The notes beneath the pieces are model-generated. The model ran no database searches. It saw only the letters and a list, made by a program, of their open reading frames with translations, and was not told where the DNA came from. Shown here one piece after another: positions 7,037 through 16,547 of a stretch of DNA of 64,000 nucleotides. The position numbers and the translations under genes were made by a program. Position 1 is the first letter of the stretch. Each line of letters opens with the position of its first letter. The stretch comes from Cyclobacterium amurskyense (lineage in GTDB: Bacteria > Bacteroidota > Bacteroidia > Cytophagales > Cyclobacteriaceae), in assembly GCF_001050135.1 (NCBI RefSeq), contig NZ_CP012040.1, forward strand, positions 2,108,001-2,172,000, read 5' to 3'.

Positions 7037-9748
7037 ATGAAAAAGAATTTATTAATTATTTACTTGCTGCTATTGACCGGAGTGGCAGAGGCCCAAATCA
7101 GATTGGGACAAAGCCGGTACACCAGTCAGGAGCCGGTAAATATTATAGACCTTAGTTATGCCAATCCAAAAAAGTATCGGATAGCTGAAATTGAGGCAGT
7201 GGGTTTAAATACACTTGATGAAACTGCCATTATCTCCTTGGCAGGCCTTCGCGTTGATGACCAAATTACTGTTCCGGGAGATGCTATTTCTGGTGCCCTG
7301 AAAAAACTTTGGGGTCAGGGTATTATTGGAGACGTAAAAATCCTTGTTACGAAAATAGAAGGAGATGACATTTACCTCCTTTTAGACTTGACTGAAAGAC
7401 CTCGATTTAGTCGCTTTGACTTCACGGGAGTAAACAAGACCCAAGAAGGGGAGTTAAAGGACAAGGTAAATATTAGGGGTCGTGTTGTAAGAGACGATGT
7501 ACTAAATACAGCCCAAAGGAATATCAGGGATTATTTTGTAGGGAAAGGATTCTTGAATACAGAAGTAAAAGTGGTGCAGGAAAGAGACACCACTCTTCCG
7601 AATAGCGTTAAACTTAGGTTTGATGTAGATAAGAAGAGCAAAGTTCGTATCAATGAGATCGCCTTTGATGGCAATGAAAATATTGCGGATAACCGCCTCA
7701 AGAAAAAAATGAAAGGTACACATGAGCATGCTCGGGTGTATTTTTTCAAAGATGTTGTCTCTCGTTTGCTAAATGCCAACCCAAAAAATATCGGTAATGC
7801 AGTCGTTAAGAGGAATCCTGTAACCGATGATCAGGTTAAAGAGTATATCAATAAGAATTTTAAACTCAATTTCTTTAATGGGTCCAAATTCGTAAAAAGT
7901 GATTACCGTGATGATAAAAATTCCCTTATCGCCTTTTATAACAGTAAGGGGTATAGGGACGCAGAGATTTTATCAGATAGTATTTTCCGTTTTGATGACA
8001 GCCGTATCAATATAGATATTGACATTGAGGAAGGCAAGCAATACTATTACCGCAAAATCGAGTTTTCAGGAAACTATATTCATACAGATGAAGAGCTTCA
8101 GGCAAAACTGGGAATTTTTGATGGCGATATCTACAATAAAGAAAAGCTGGATAAAAGGCTAAACTATGACCCACAACGTGGGGATGATGTGAGTTCTTTG
8201 TACCAAGACAATGGCTATTTGTTTTTTACCATTGATCCAGTGGAGGTCAATATAGAAGCGGATTCAATAGACATAGAATTAAGGATCTTTGAAGGACCGC
8301 AAGTAACGGTAAACAGTGTCTCTATAGAAGGAAATGAAAGAACCAGTGACCACGTGGTCATGAGGGAAATACGTATCCTTCCAGGACAATTATTTAATAG
8401 AAAAGCCTTGGTAAGAACCATTCGGGAATTGTCCCAAATAGGTTACTTCAACCCTGAAAACATTGAGCCGGACATGCGTCCTAATTTTGAGAATGCTACT
8501 GTTGACATTACTTTCCAGCTTGAAGAAAGACCAAATGACCAGATTGAGCTTTCCGGTGGTTGGGGTGGATTGTTTGGTTTTGTAGGTACTGTAGGACTTA
8601 CTTTCAATAACTTCTCCATCAAGAACATCAAAGATTTCTCCAAATGGAGACCACTTCCTGTTGGTGATGGGCAGAAACTTTCATTAAGGGTTCAAGCCAA
8701 TGGTAAAAGTTTCCAGAACTATAGTATGTCATTTACTGAGCCTTGGTTTGGAGGTAAAAAACCGAATGCTTTAAGCTTTAGCTTCAACCATTCCGTTCAA
8801 AGACAATTAAACTTTTACAGTCAAACCAATTTTGGTGAAGAACTAGGATCTTTTAAAATCACAGGTGCATCCATTGGCTTAGCAAAAAGAGTTACTTGGC
8901 CAGATGATTATTTCCAAATCAGTAATAGCCTTCAATTCCAAAATTATAATTTTGATGAATATGGGAATTACTTTGGCCTAAGCTTTAATACAGGTAATGC
9001 GAAAAGTGTGGCATTGAACACTACCATTTCTAGGAATAATTTAGATCAGGCCATTTATCCAAGGTTTGGGTCTAACATTACTTTGAGTGCTTCACTTACT
9101 CCTCCTTATGCTGCCCTGAACAATAAACTGACAAGTGAATCTTCTGATCAGGAAAAATACCAATTCTTAGAATACCATAAGTGGATGTTTGATGGCTCAT
9201 TTTATACACCAGTATTGGGCTCTACCAAGCTTGTCTTGAGTGCTAGAACACACCTAGGTTTTCTTGGGTCTTATGGAACGAAAACGGGTATTATACCTCT
9301 TGAACGATTTGTGTTGGGTGGTGATGGTATGAATATGATGAACTTTGCTTTGGGTCAAGAAATTATTGGCCTAAGAGGGTATGAGAATCAATCCATCACA
9401 CCTGGTAAGGAATTCAGAAACCAACCCAATGCACCGGTGCCTTATGGTGGGGTAGTGTATAACAAGCATGTAATGGAGCTTCGTTTCCTTGTTTCTCCTA
9501 ATCCTTCAGCAACTATATTCTTACTTGGTTTTGCAGAGGCAGGAAATAACTGGGGAAATTATCAAGATTACAATCCGTATGATTTAAAAAAATCGGCCGG
9601 TTTTGGAGCGAGAATATTTATGCCAGCATTTGGCCTGTTAGGTATTGACTGGGGTTATGGCTTTGATGGTGTGTCTACCACAAGTGATCCAAACCCAGGA
9701 CCAAGCGGAGGAATGTTCCACTTTACAATTGGTCAACAATTCAGATAA
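7037..9748 (+). CDS. bamA: outer membrane protein assembly factor BamA
   Basis: BamA is the central subunit of the machine that inserts beta-barrel proteins into the outer membrane. The 903-aa precursor has a signal peptide ending VAEAQ. A POTRA array follows over roughly residues 45-430 (segments such as VSIEGNERTSDHVVMREIRI and IEFSGNYIHTDEEL). The C-terminal Omp85 barrel spans ~480-903 and contains the ERFVLGG and GLRGYENQS motifs typical of the lid loop. It ends in an aromatic-containing strand (FHFTIGQQFR). Two OmpH/Skp genes follow, the first only 2 bp downstream. Confidence 0.96.
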   Translation: MKKNLLIIYLLLLTGVAEAQIRLGQSRYTSQEPVNIIDLSYANPKKYRIAEIEAVGLNTLDETAIISLAGLRVDDQITVPGDAISGALKKLWGQGIIGDVKILVTKIEGDDIYLLLDLTERPRFSRFDFTGVNKTQEGELKDKVNIRGRVVRDDVLNTAQRNIRDYFVGKGFLNTEVKVVQERDTTLPNSVKLRFDVDKKSKVRINEIAFDGNENIADNRLKKKMKGTHEHARVYFFKDVVSRLLNANPKNIGNAVVKRNPVTDDQVKEYINKNFKLNFFNGSKFVKSDYRDDKNSLIAFYNSKGYRDAEILSDSIFRFDDSRINIDIDIEEGKQYYYRKIEFSGNYIHTDEELQAKLGIFDGDIYNKEKLDKRLNYDPQRGDDVSSLYQDNGYLFFTIDPVEVNIEADSIDIELRIFEGPQVTVNSVSIEGNERTSDHVVMREIRILPGQLFNRKALVRTIRELSQIGYFNPENIEPDMRPNFENATVDITFQLEERPNDQIELSGGWGGLFGFVGTVGLTFNNFSIKNIKDFSKWRPLPVGDGQKLSLRVQANGKSFQNYSMSFTEPWFGGKKPNALSFSFNHSVQRQLNFYSQTNFGEELGSFKITGASIGLAKRVTWPDDYFQISNSLQFQNYNFDEYGNYFGLSFNTGNAKSVALNTTISRNNLDQAIYPRFGSNITLSASLTPPYAALNNKLTSESSDQEKYQFLEYHKWMFDGSFYTPVLGSTKLVLSARTHLGFLGSYGTKTGIIPLERFVLGGDGMNMMNFALGQEIIGLRGYENQSITPGKEFRNQPNAPVPYGGVVYNKHVMELRFLVSPNPSATIFLLGFAEAGNNWGNYQDYNPYDLKKSAGFGARIFMPAFGLLGIDWGYGFDGVSTTSDPNPGPSGGMFHFTIGQQFR

Positions 9749-9750
9749 TT

Positions 9751-10275
9751 ATGGAAAAGTCCCTGAAATTGTTATTTTTGCTAACCTTTTTGCCAATTGT
9801 GCTAATGGGTCAGAAACTAGGCTATGTTGATACAGAATATATTCTCAACAAGCATCCTGATTACAAAAAGATTCAGGGGGAAATGGAAGCCCTAAGTGCA
9901 GAGTGGAAAAAAGAGGCACAAAATTTGGAGGAGGCTATACAACAAATGTATAGTGACCTTCAAGGAGAGCAGGTTTTGCTCACCGAAGAAATGTACCAGG
10001 AAAGACTGGCACTAATTAGGGAGAAACAAAAAGAGGCCAGGGCTTTCAATAATAGGATATTTGGCGACAACGGGCAACTGTATCAAAAACAAGCAGAATT
10101 GCTTCAACCGTTGCAATCGACCATTTACGACGCCATTGATCGGGTCTCCAAAAGAAATGGTATTGCCATTTTATTTGACAAAGCATCAAGTCCAACGTCC
10201 ATAATCTATACGGACCCAAGGCATGATTACTCAGATTTTATATTAGAAGAATTAGGATTAGAAGAAAACAATTAA
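9751..10275 (+). CDS. OmpH/Skp family periplasmic chaperone (first copy)
   Basis: This is a 174-aa OmpH-family protein. After a signal peptide (to about residue 20) comes the conserved opening LGYVDTEYILNKHPDYKKI. A long charged, Gln/Glu/Lys-rich coiled coil (~35-120) and a short C-terminal segment (SPTSIIYTDPRHDYSDFILEEL) follow. Skp-type trimers hold unfolded barrel proteins in tentacle-like helices for delivery to BamA. The gene begins 2 bp after bamA, so one transcript is very likely. It is paralogous to the next gene. Confidence 0.9.
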   Translation: MEKSLKLLFLLTFLPIVLMGQKLGYVDTEYILNKHPDYKKIQGEMEALSAEWKKEAQNLEEAIQQMYSDLQGEQVLLTEEMYQERLALIREKQKEARAFNNRIFGDNGQLYQKQAELLQPLQSTIYDAIDRVSKRNGIAILFDKASSPTSIIYTDPRHDYSDFILEELGLEENN

Positions 10276-10296
10276 AATTAACCAAGTTTAACAATT

Positions 10297-10839
10297 ATGA
10301 AAGCAAGAATTTTCCTATCAGCAATCGCCCTCTTTTGCTTTGGATTTGTAGCAAATGCTCAAGACGTCAAAATAGGGTATACAAATGTGGAATACATTAT
10401 GAGCCTGATGCCAGAGATGGAGCAAATAGATGCTGATATCAAAGATTATAGCAATCAATTAGGTCAACAGATCCAATCTAAAAGCGCTGCTTTTCAAAGA
10501 CAAATGCAGGAATATCAGCAAGGTGCAGCCGCAATGACTGAAGAAGCAAGAGGTATTAAGCAGCAAGAGTTACAAAAGTTAGAGCAAGAAATCCGTAAGT
10601 TTGAACAAGATGCACAAGCTTCCTATCAGCGAAAGCTTCAGGAATTATTGGAGCCTGTACAGACCAAGGTTTACAATGCTATTAATTCAGTAGCAGCAGA
10701 AAATAACTATTCTCATATTTTAAGTGAGTCTGCTGGTCAAGCACCTGTTCTTTTGTATACCAAAGACAACGATCCTTTTACAGATCTTGTATTGGCTAAG
10801 TTAGGCGTTGAAGCACCAGCTGCTCCAGCTGCAAACTAA
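10297..10839 (+). CDS. OmpH/Skp family periplasmic chaperone (second copy)
   Basis: This is a 180-aa paralogue of the preceding protein. It has a signal peptide ending VANAQ, then DVKIGYTNVEYIMSLMPEM, the usual OmpH start. A Gln-rich coiled coil spans ~40-125, and the C-terminal PVLLYTKDNDPFTDLVLAKLG aligns with the end of the first copy. An Ala/Pro tail follows. It lies 21 bp after the first copy and directly before a strong terminator, so it closes the envelope-assembly transcript. Paired Skp genes behind bamA are normal for Bacteroidota. Confidence 0.92.
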   Translation: MKARIFLSAIALFCFGFVANAQDVKIGYTNVEYIMSLMPEMEQIDADIKDYSNQLGQQIQSKSAAFQRQMQEYQQGAAAMTEEARGIKQQELQKLEQEIRKFEQDAQASYQRKLQELLEPVQTKVYNAINSVAAENNYSHILSESAGQAPVLLYTKDNDPFTDLVLAKLGVEAPAAPAAN

Positions 10840-10861
10840 GAAAGTATTTAAAAAATGCTAG

Positions 10862-10892
10862 GCCCGGTTGCTATTGTGACCGGGCTTTTTTT
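10862..10892 (+). terminator. rho-independent terminator after the bamA-skp-skp run
   Basis: A perfect 7-bp GC-rich stem gcccggt/accgggc with a 10-nt loop is followed by seven T residues. It lies 22 bp after the second OmpH stop codon. Confidence 0.9.
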
Positions 10893-10921
10893 ATTTTTGG
10901 ATTCACTTAATTAAAAAAAGT

Positions 10922-11305
10922 ATGTTTGGGAAATTTTTAATTGTCTGTTTTTTAGCCTGTTCACCTCTTATGGCTCAGCAAGAGCCTAGTTTTGACATGG
11001 AGGCCATGGAGGTTATGCTAGATGCTGAAGTAAATGGCTATCGGACTTTCAAATACGCCATTAAAAATATCGGGCCTGAAGCTGTGCCGGCAGGAAAGTA
11101 CCGCGTGTTTTTAAAAGTAAATGGTAAGATGATCAGTTTTGATACCAAGACCTCTAGTATGAAACCGGGGCAATCCGTAGTTTATACTTCAGGTGAAAGG
11201 TTTCGTGCCAACCAACCAGGTAAAAAACTTAAATACACTTTGATTATTAGTAGCAAGGATGCCAATAAAAGGAACAACAAACTTAAAGGTGTGATTGTGC
11301 TTTAA
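10922..11305 (+). CDS. secreted protein of unknown function
   Basis: This is a 127-aa protein with a signal peptide cleaved near SPLMAQQ. The mature part looks like a single small beta-sandwich (segments FKYAIKNIGPEAVPAGKYRVFLKVNG and LKYTLIISSKDANKRNNKL), in the style of CARDB or immunoglobulin-like folds. No catalytic motif or Cys is seen in the mature chain. Its TAA stop overlaps the first bases of repeat R2. The function is unknown. Confidence 0.7.
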   Translation: MFGKFLIVCFLACSPLMAQQEPSFDMEAMEVMLDAEVNGYRTFKYAIKNIGPEAVPAGKYRVFLKVNGKMISFDTKTSSMKPGQSVVYTSGERFRANQPGKKLKYTLIISSKDANKRNNKLKGVIVL

Positions 11306-11346
11306 CCCGAAATATGCAATAGACATTCTATTACATAATCCGGGTT
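11304..11346 (+). repeat. collapsed copy of the dispersed repeat, R2
   Basis: This 43-bp copy holds only the two ends of the family: aacccgaaatatgcaatag at the left and ctattacataatccgggtt at the right, making a near-palindrome. The ~170-bp interior is missing, and the junction falls in ctattac, a short direct repeat present near both ends of full copies. The first bases overlap the stop codon of the upstream gene. Confidence 0.85.
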
Positions 11347-11526
11347 TAATCCTTTCAATAAGGGTTAAAATTCAATAAATTTAGACCTTTTTAAATAAGG
11401 CTACATATCCAATTTATACTTTGCAGGAGATGATTATTCTTATATCTCCAATATGTTTGTTGCATTCCTCTGAAGAAAGTAGTCGCTTTGGTGATAATTA
11501 CTACCTATTTGGTAGAACTACTTTTT

Positions 11527-13104
11527 TCAATTTGAGGCAGGTAAATAATAATATTTGTAGCATCGACCATTCTTAAAATCACTTAACTTTGGATTGTAAG
11601 CGTTTTTATTTATGATAAAGCCGTAGGCTAGTCTATCAGAAAACAATTTATTTAAAGCACATAGATCATCCAGTTTGGGATTGTCTTTAATTGTAAACCT
11701 GTCCCCCACATAGGATAAATTGTCCAGGCCTTTTAAGGTTGTTAGGTTTGGGTGTAAGTCTATTAGTAGGTTTCTTCCTACAGACTGTAAGTTTTCCAGA
11801 CCCTCTAGACTTTCTAATTTTAATATATCTCTAATGGCAAGGTCTTCTTGTAACTCTTCTCCAACTGGAAGACCATTAAGGCTTTCTAAACCGTGGATTT
11901 TACTTAAGTTTATGGATCCAGTGATTTTGAAACCCTCGGGAAATTTATTGAAGAAATTATCTATTTCCATATTTGAAAGGCTTAGGCCTTTGATTTCTTT
12001 TAAGGGTCTAAAAATCTCCCAAATTGGTTCCAAATTTGAGTTACTTCCAAATTCAATTGAACCTACAGATGTTAACTTTTCCAAATCAACAATAGACCTA
12101 AGCTTTGGGTTATACCATATGTGAATTGTTCCGCAATTTGTTAGATTGTTTAACCCGTTTAAGCTTGATAAATTGTAGTTATCTTGAATTCTCAGGAAAT
12201 TTTTAACAGAGTTAAGATTTTCCAGACCTTTAAAGTTTGTTACTTTTGGATTTGAGGTAAAAGACCCTCTATTTTTAATTTCCTTGAGATTTGAAAACCC
12301 TTCTAATGATGTTAAATTAGTGTTATTGTGGATCGTTAAGTGATCCAAAGAACTCAGGCTATGAAAACCTTTGAGACTTTTTAATTGTGGATTTGTGTAT
12401 ATGAGGAGGTAACCAATTTGCTGTATTGATCTAAAGGGTGATAAATCTAATTGTTCATCACTTGATGAAATCGTTATACCTCCATTTATTTTTGTATAGC
12501 AGAAAGCCCCCAATTCATCAATTGCTTTCTGAGTTGATATTTCAATATCGCCCTCGAATGTTCCACCAACATTGGCGGATTCTACACTAAAATTAATTTC
12601 TGCTTCTTCTACACCAAAGTCTTCGGGAGTAAAGCATCTTGTTGATAGACTTGTTGTAGTAATTGTACCTATTTGGCTTTCTAGTGTTTCAAATTCGAGA
12701 GGAAGTGGATTTGTTATGATGGCTGAAAGTTTAGAATTTATAATTGGGCTAGCATATATCACTTCACCATTATTATCCATCAGGAATAATTCGCTAAGCG
12801 TATAGTTTTCTATTGGCAGATCTTTGATTGTCAAATTAATAGTGTAATCCTCAAACAAAAAATCTTCGAACTTTTTGGGATAGCCTTCAATAACTCCATT
12901 ATCATTCTCAATTGAAAGCCAAATTGATTCAATATTATTTATTCGTTCTGAAGAAAGACTAGATTTAGCACAGCCTTCTATGTCAATGGCCAAAGAAATA
13001 TTCCCAATGGGACGGATATCTGGTAAAGGATCTTTTTTGCAAGAAACACCTAAAGAAAGCATTATTATTACAGCTATTACTGTAGAGAAAGGGTATTTTC
13101 CCAT
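11527..13104 (-). CDS. leucine-rich-repeat-like lipoprotein
   Basis: This is a 525-aa predicted lipoprotein; the signal peptide ends in lipobox LGVSC with Cys22. Residues ~30-170 look like a beta-rich N-terminal domain. From ~210 onward there are about ten irregular repeats of the kind LKSLKGFHSLSSLDHL..., LEGFSNLKEI and LNGLNNLTNC, resembling receptor L-domain or bacterial leucine-rich repeats. Such surface solenoids usually bind proteins or glycans. No enzyme motif is seen, and the partner is unknown. It converges on the small secreted protein gene, with R2 between them. Confidence 0.75.
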   Translation of the reverse strand: MGKYPFSTVIAVIIMLSLGVSCKKDPLPDIRPIGNISLAIDIEGCAKSSLSSERINNIESIWLSIENDNGVIEGYPKKFEDFLFEDYTINLTIKDLPIENYTLSELFLMDNNGEVIYASPIINSKLSAIITNPLPLEFETLESQIGTITTTSLSTRCFTPEDFGVEEAEINFSVESANVGGTFEGDIEISTQKAIDELGAFCYTKINGGITISSSDEQLDLSPFRSIQQIGYLLIYTNPQLKSLKGFHSLSSLDHLTIHNNTNLTSLEGFSNLKEIKNRGSFTSNPKVTNFKGLENLNSVKNFLRIQDNYNLSSLNGLNNLTNCGTIHIWYNPKLRSIVDLEKLTSVGSIEFGSNSNLEPIWEIFRPLKEIKGLSLSNMEIDNFFNKFPEGFKITGSINLSKIHGLESLNGLPVGEELQEDLAIRDILKLESLEGLENLQSVGRNLLIDLHPNLTTLKGLDNLSYVGDRFTIKDNPKLDDLCALNKLFSDRLAYGFIINKNAYNPKLSDFKNGRCYKYYYLPASN

Positions 13105-13269
13105 GGAAATAAATGGATATTTAAGAATGGTACACTTGTTCTAGTGATTAAATAAGAGATAGTCAAAATTAACGAATAACTTCGGTAATTTATTGACGAT
13201 AAAAATGTTATTAGTACGAGGAGAAATTAACAACTTGTAAAGTTCAGCAGTTGTCGTTTAACCCAAGGA

Positions 13270-14406
13270 TCAATTCGGGAATAGGCTTTTGTCCATATTG
13301 GGAACAATTCGTAGCGCATTTTTATAATAGACTTTCTTGAGTACCTCATCGGGAAGGCCTAAACCATACATGCGCCAATAGGCGTGGTATTTTTTGTAGT
13401 AAGGGAAATACTCATCCTCGGTTTCTAACACCCTGAAATAGGTGTAAAATTCCTCCTTGTTATAGGCATCCTTTCCAAAAAGAATTCTGTCTTGGTAATC
13501 GATAAAGAACTTTTTAGCAGCTCTAGGTTGGCGGCCAAATTCAGCGATTACGGCTGCCATTCCAAAATTCACATTCGGGTATTTGTCCAAGTGTTCACCT
13601 GCCTTTGCCAGGTCATTGGCCATCCAACCCATATGTGCATTGATAAAAGTGGTGTTTTTATGCTTTTTGAAAACTGCATGCTGTTCTGCTATGATTTGCT
13701 CAAAGGGAGCAGGATTATCAGGCCCTCTTTTTCTGTTTGGGCGTAATTTTAATTCTAACCAGCGCTCATTATTGCTATCCATAGGTTCCCAAAAGGGGGC
13801 AGGGTCGGCAGCATGGATCAATACAGGAATACCCAATTCCCCACATTTGGCCCAGATGGCATCCAGATCAGGGTGGTTGATTGGTACTCTTTTTCCGTTG
13901 ACATCTTTTACATTTAGGCCCAAACTCTTGTATATTTTTAATCCATTGGCACCATTTTTAACATCTGATTCCAATTCTGCTACAGCTTTTTCTTTCCACT
14001 CTTTGTTTCCAAAACCATTGAATGATAAGTTGGTGAAAACGATAAATCTTCCAGGAGCTTGTCCATTGAATTGTTGGATCATGGCTTTCATGTATTCCTG
14101 AGCGCCATTGTTATCACTGTTTCTGGAAAATCGTTTTCCACTTAGGTTTACCATGGTGGCCATGTTCAGTTCATCCATTTCTCTGATTAATTTGGCTACC
14201 AGTTCTTCGTTGACATTGGATTGGTGACTGTGTATGTCTACGAAGGGGTATTTTGCTCTTGTTACGGGGTTTTCAGGGACCACAAGGGTAGATTGTGGGT
14301 TATAGGATTCAAAATCCATTTCCTGCGAGAATAACATGGAATAAAAGGAACTGAAAAGGACAATAATTAACGAAAGTGCTGTAACTGTACGGAAATGATT
14401 TTTCAT
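13270..14406 (-). CDS. secreted amidohydrolase family protein
   Basis: This 378-aa protein has an N-terminal hydrophobic signal segment (residues ~8-27) and then a TIM-barrel metal hydrolase of the amidohydrolase-2 type. Candidate metal ligands are visible in FVDIHSHQSN (strand 1), LIHAADPAPF, FINAHMGWMAND and the late RILFGKDAYN Asp. The substrate is unknown; the family includes decarboxylases and lactonases as well as amidases. It stands alone on the minus strand, and repeat R3 lies in its upstream region. Confidence 0.8.
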   Translation of the reverse strand: MKNHFRTVTALSLIIVLFSSFYSMLFSQEMDFESYNPQSTLVVPENPVTRAKYPFVDIHSHQSNVNEELVAKLIREMDELNMATMVNLSGKRFSRNSDNNGAQEYMKAMIQQFNGQAPGRFIVFTNLSFNGFGNKEWKEKAVAELESDVKNGANGLKIYKSLGLNVKDVNGKRVPINHPDLDAIWAKCGELGIPVLIHAADPAPFWEPMDSNNERWLELKLRPNRKRGPDNPAPFEQIIAEQHAVFKKHKNTTFINAHMGWMANDLAKAGEHLDKYPNVNFGMAAVIAEFGRQPRAAKKFFIDYQDRILFGKDAYNKEEFYTYFRVLETEDEYFPYYKKYHAYWRMYGLGLPDEVLKKVYYKNALRIVPNMDKSLFPN

Positions 14407-14551
14407 GGGCCTTGGAAAGAATAAATTGAAGGTCTTAATTTAAAACTTAATTTACAATCTTCAAGCTGTATCCCAGGTCTTTTGCAAAGTAATCTAAACC
14501 TGTAGTTCTTGATTATCCAGTAAATTTAAATTGTGCTAGGTGCTAAAGTTA

Positions 14552-14765
14552 AACCCGAAACAGGCAATAGATAATCTATTACCTGCTGAAATTGCTTCAA
14601 AATCAGCCACTACTTTGCTATTTGGAGATTTCACCATAGTGGGGTTATGCTAAAATCTCCAAATAGCTTGATTTTCATGCGATTGCAACACTTCCCGTAA
14701 ACCCGGTAAAGACTTTACCTCTGACTATTGTCAGCGCGGAGAAATCTTATTACCTAATCCGGCTT
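14552..14765 (+). repeat. dispersed structured repeat, copy R3 (diverged)
   Basis: This is the most diverged full copy, occupying much of the 513-bp gap between two divergent genes. Its central hairpin arms ctatttggagattt and aaatctccaaatag are perfectly complementary over 14 bp. Relative to the other copies the G in ctgttt is A and the matching C in aaacag is T, a compensatory pair. The right end is aatccggctt rather than aatccgggtt. I see no other element in 14407-14919. Confidence 0.85.
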
Positions 14766-14919
14766 AAAACTACCTCCTAATGCTGAATCTTGATTTTTTG
14801 CTGGAGCTTATTTTTAGGGTTTATTATAATACTTCCCTTTTTTAATTAATAAAATGTAGCAAAAATCTGTTTTGTACCGTATGGGCTTAAAGTCTATGTA
14901 TAAATTTTTGTGTTAAGCC

Positions 14920-15264
14920 ATGAATAAGTATTCCTTCCTGATTTTGTTGAGTTTTTTATTTTGTTTTTCCTGTGATGTATTTGATGGACCTGCTAACAGT
15001 TGTAGTGTAAGTGATCCAATAAATGATTTGCCTTGGTTGAATACCATGAAGGAAGGATATATTTCTGAATACAATTATATTGGGCAAGCCACCTATGAAG
15101 GTGAAACTGTATTTTATTTTGCAAGCTGTTGTCCTTTATGTAACTGGGCACTTAAAAGTTACAATTGCTCAGGAGAAAAGATTGAAGAGAGTCATACTCT
15201 TGAAGACCTGAAAAACAAGAAAGTGATATGGAAGACGGAAGATTCAAAGTGTACATTTGATTAA
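14920..15264 (+). CDS. small Cys-rich lipoprotein of unknown function
   Basis: This is a 114-aa protein with a lipoprotein signal ending CFSC (Cys18). The mature ~97 residues contain a DLPWLNTM segment and several Cys, including a CCPLC cluster, which suggests disulfides or a metal site in the periplasm. I do not recognise the family with certainty. It stands alone between repeats R3 and R4, in a region of low gene density. Confidence 0.65.
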   Translation: MNKYSFLILLSFLFCFSCDVFDGPANSCSVSDPINDLPWLNTMKEGYISEYNYIGQATYEGETVFYFASCCPLCNWALKSYNCSGEKIEESHTLEDLKNKKVIWKTEDSKCTFD

Positions 15265-15356
15265 TTGGGGGTCAAGTACCTTTGGGTTTTGTTAAGGGTT
15301 TTTGAGTTTGTACTGAAACCGTGGAGATTTATGGGGGTTGTTGCTTTAAAAGGTTT

Positions 15357-15475
15357 AACCCGAATATGCAATAGCCATTCTATTACGTGCTGAAATCGCT
15401 TTAAAATCAGCCACTTTGTTGCTGTTTTCAATTTCACCATAGCGGTGCTATGCTAAAATCTCCAAACAGCCTGAT
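15357..15475 (+). repeat. left part of dispersed repeat copy R4, split by an IS
   Basis: This part starts aacccgaatatgcaatag and runs to aaacagcctgat, where the IS3-family element begins. The remainder resumes at 17002. It lacks one A near the left end compared with R1 and R5; otherwise it is very similar. Confidence 0.9.
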
Positions 15476-15534
15476 GTCTCGTCCTGAAAATGGTTGACAC
15501 TTTTGTTTTTCAAATATAGTAAGTGTTTTAATTT

Positions 15535-16545
15535 CTAAGAAGTTTCATTTAACTTACAGTACCACGATAAAGCGGAGGCAAGCTCTGCTGAGGAGCAACT
15601 TGCCAAGGAATAGTCGTTTGGTCCGATAGCGTTGCTATTTTCAGACCGGGCCTTGACAGGTTCGGTCTTCTTTTTCCAATTATATTTCTTTCCAATAACG
15701 CGTTCGGTATCATGCCTTGTAAAACCTTCGTCATGTACTTGGTTAGGTGTTAGATTTCCTAAACTCTCGTGTGGTCTCATATCATTATAGATTTTGATAA
15801 TTTTAATGATGTATTTTTTCGGGTTGATATTTGTTTCTCCTGCAATATCCTCCAGCCACTCTTCCTTTAGGATTCCATTTACTCTTTCCGCTATGGCATT
15901 TTCATGTGGTGAAGCGGGCTTCGTCATACTGATCCAAACTTTCTTCTTTTTCAATAGGTCGGTGTAATCATAACTGCAGTACTGTACCCCACGGTCCGAA
16001 TGATGGACAAGGGAATAATGGTTAATGTTTTCTTGAGACTGGAAAGCCACCTTCAGGGCTTCAAGTGCTGATTCAGCCTTCAGATCCAGAGAAAGATTCC
16101 AGCCCACTATTTTCTGGGAATAAGCATCCGTAATAAGATACAGATACATGACTTGCCCATTTAGTAAAAGGTAGGTAATATCGGAAACCCATAACTGGTT
16201 GGGCCTGTAGACAACCATGTTTTCTACCAGGTTATGGTACTTCCTAAGCCAATGATGGCTTTGGGTAGTGAAAAACTTCCTTTTTCTTTTGGTTACTAAT
16301 AACCCGTTCACTCGAAGCAAATCAAACAGTTTATCCCTGCCTATCTTGATTTTCATTCCTATTAGGTCTTTCTGAATCAGAGGGTTTATCTTTCTCAACC
16401 CCCATCTGGATGTTTTGGCCTTCTTTCTGATCTTTAAAACAAGACTCAAGACCACCTCTTCCTCAAATGCCCCGCGGTAAATATAATTTAAAGCTTTATA
16501 GTAGCCCTGCCTGCTCTTGCCAAACAATTCACAAAGTTGGGCCAA
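15535..16545 (-). CDS. IS3-family transposase OrfB (DDE integrase domain)
   Basis: This is the catalytic half of the transposase, 336 aa. An HTH_21-like segment lies near residues 45-90 (WGLRKINPLI). The rve integrase core follows with the catalytic triad Asp122 (WVSDITY), Asp184 (HHSDRGVQY) and Glu220 (HENAIAE), spaced D-35-E as in the family. It appears intact. Its frame begins with TTG just after the orfA stop and is -1 relative to orfA. The active protein is probably an OrfAB fusion made by -1 frameshifting at the CCAAAAG overlap (16551-16557), as in other IS3 elements. Confidence 0.93.
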   Translation of the reverse strand: MAQLCELFGKSRQGYYKALNYIYRGAFEEEVVLSLVLKIRKKAKTSRWGLRKINPLIQKDLIGMKIKIGRDKLFDLLRVNGLLVTKRKRKFFTTQSHHWLRKYHNLVENMVVYRPNQLWVSDITYLLLNGQVMYLYLITDAYSQKIVGWNLSLDLKAESALEALKVAFQSQENINHYSLVHHSDRGVQYCSYDYTDLLKKKKVWISMTKPASPHENAIAERVNGILKEEWLEDIAGETNINPKKYIIKIIKIYNDMRPHESLGNLTPNQVHDEGFTRHDTERVIGKKYNWKKKTEPVKARSENSNAIGPNDYSLASCSSAELASALSWYCKLNETS

Positions 16546-16547
16546 AC

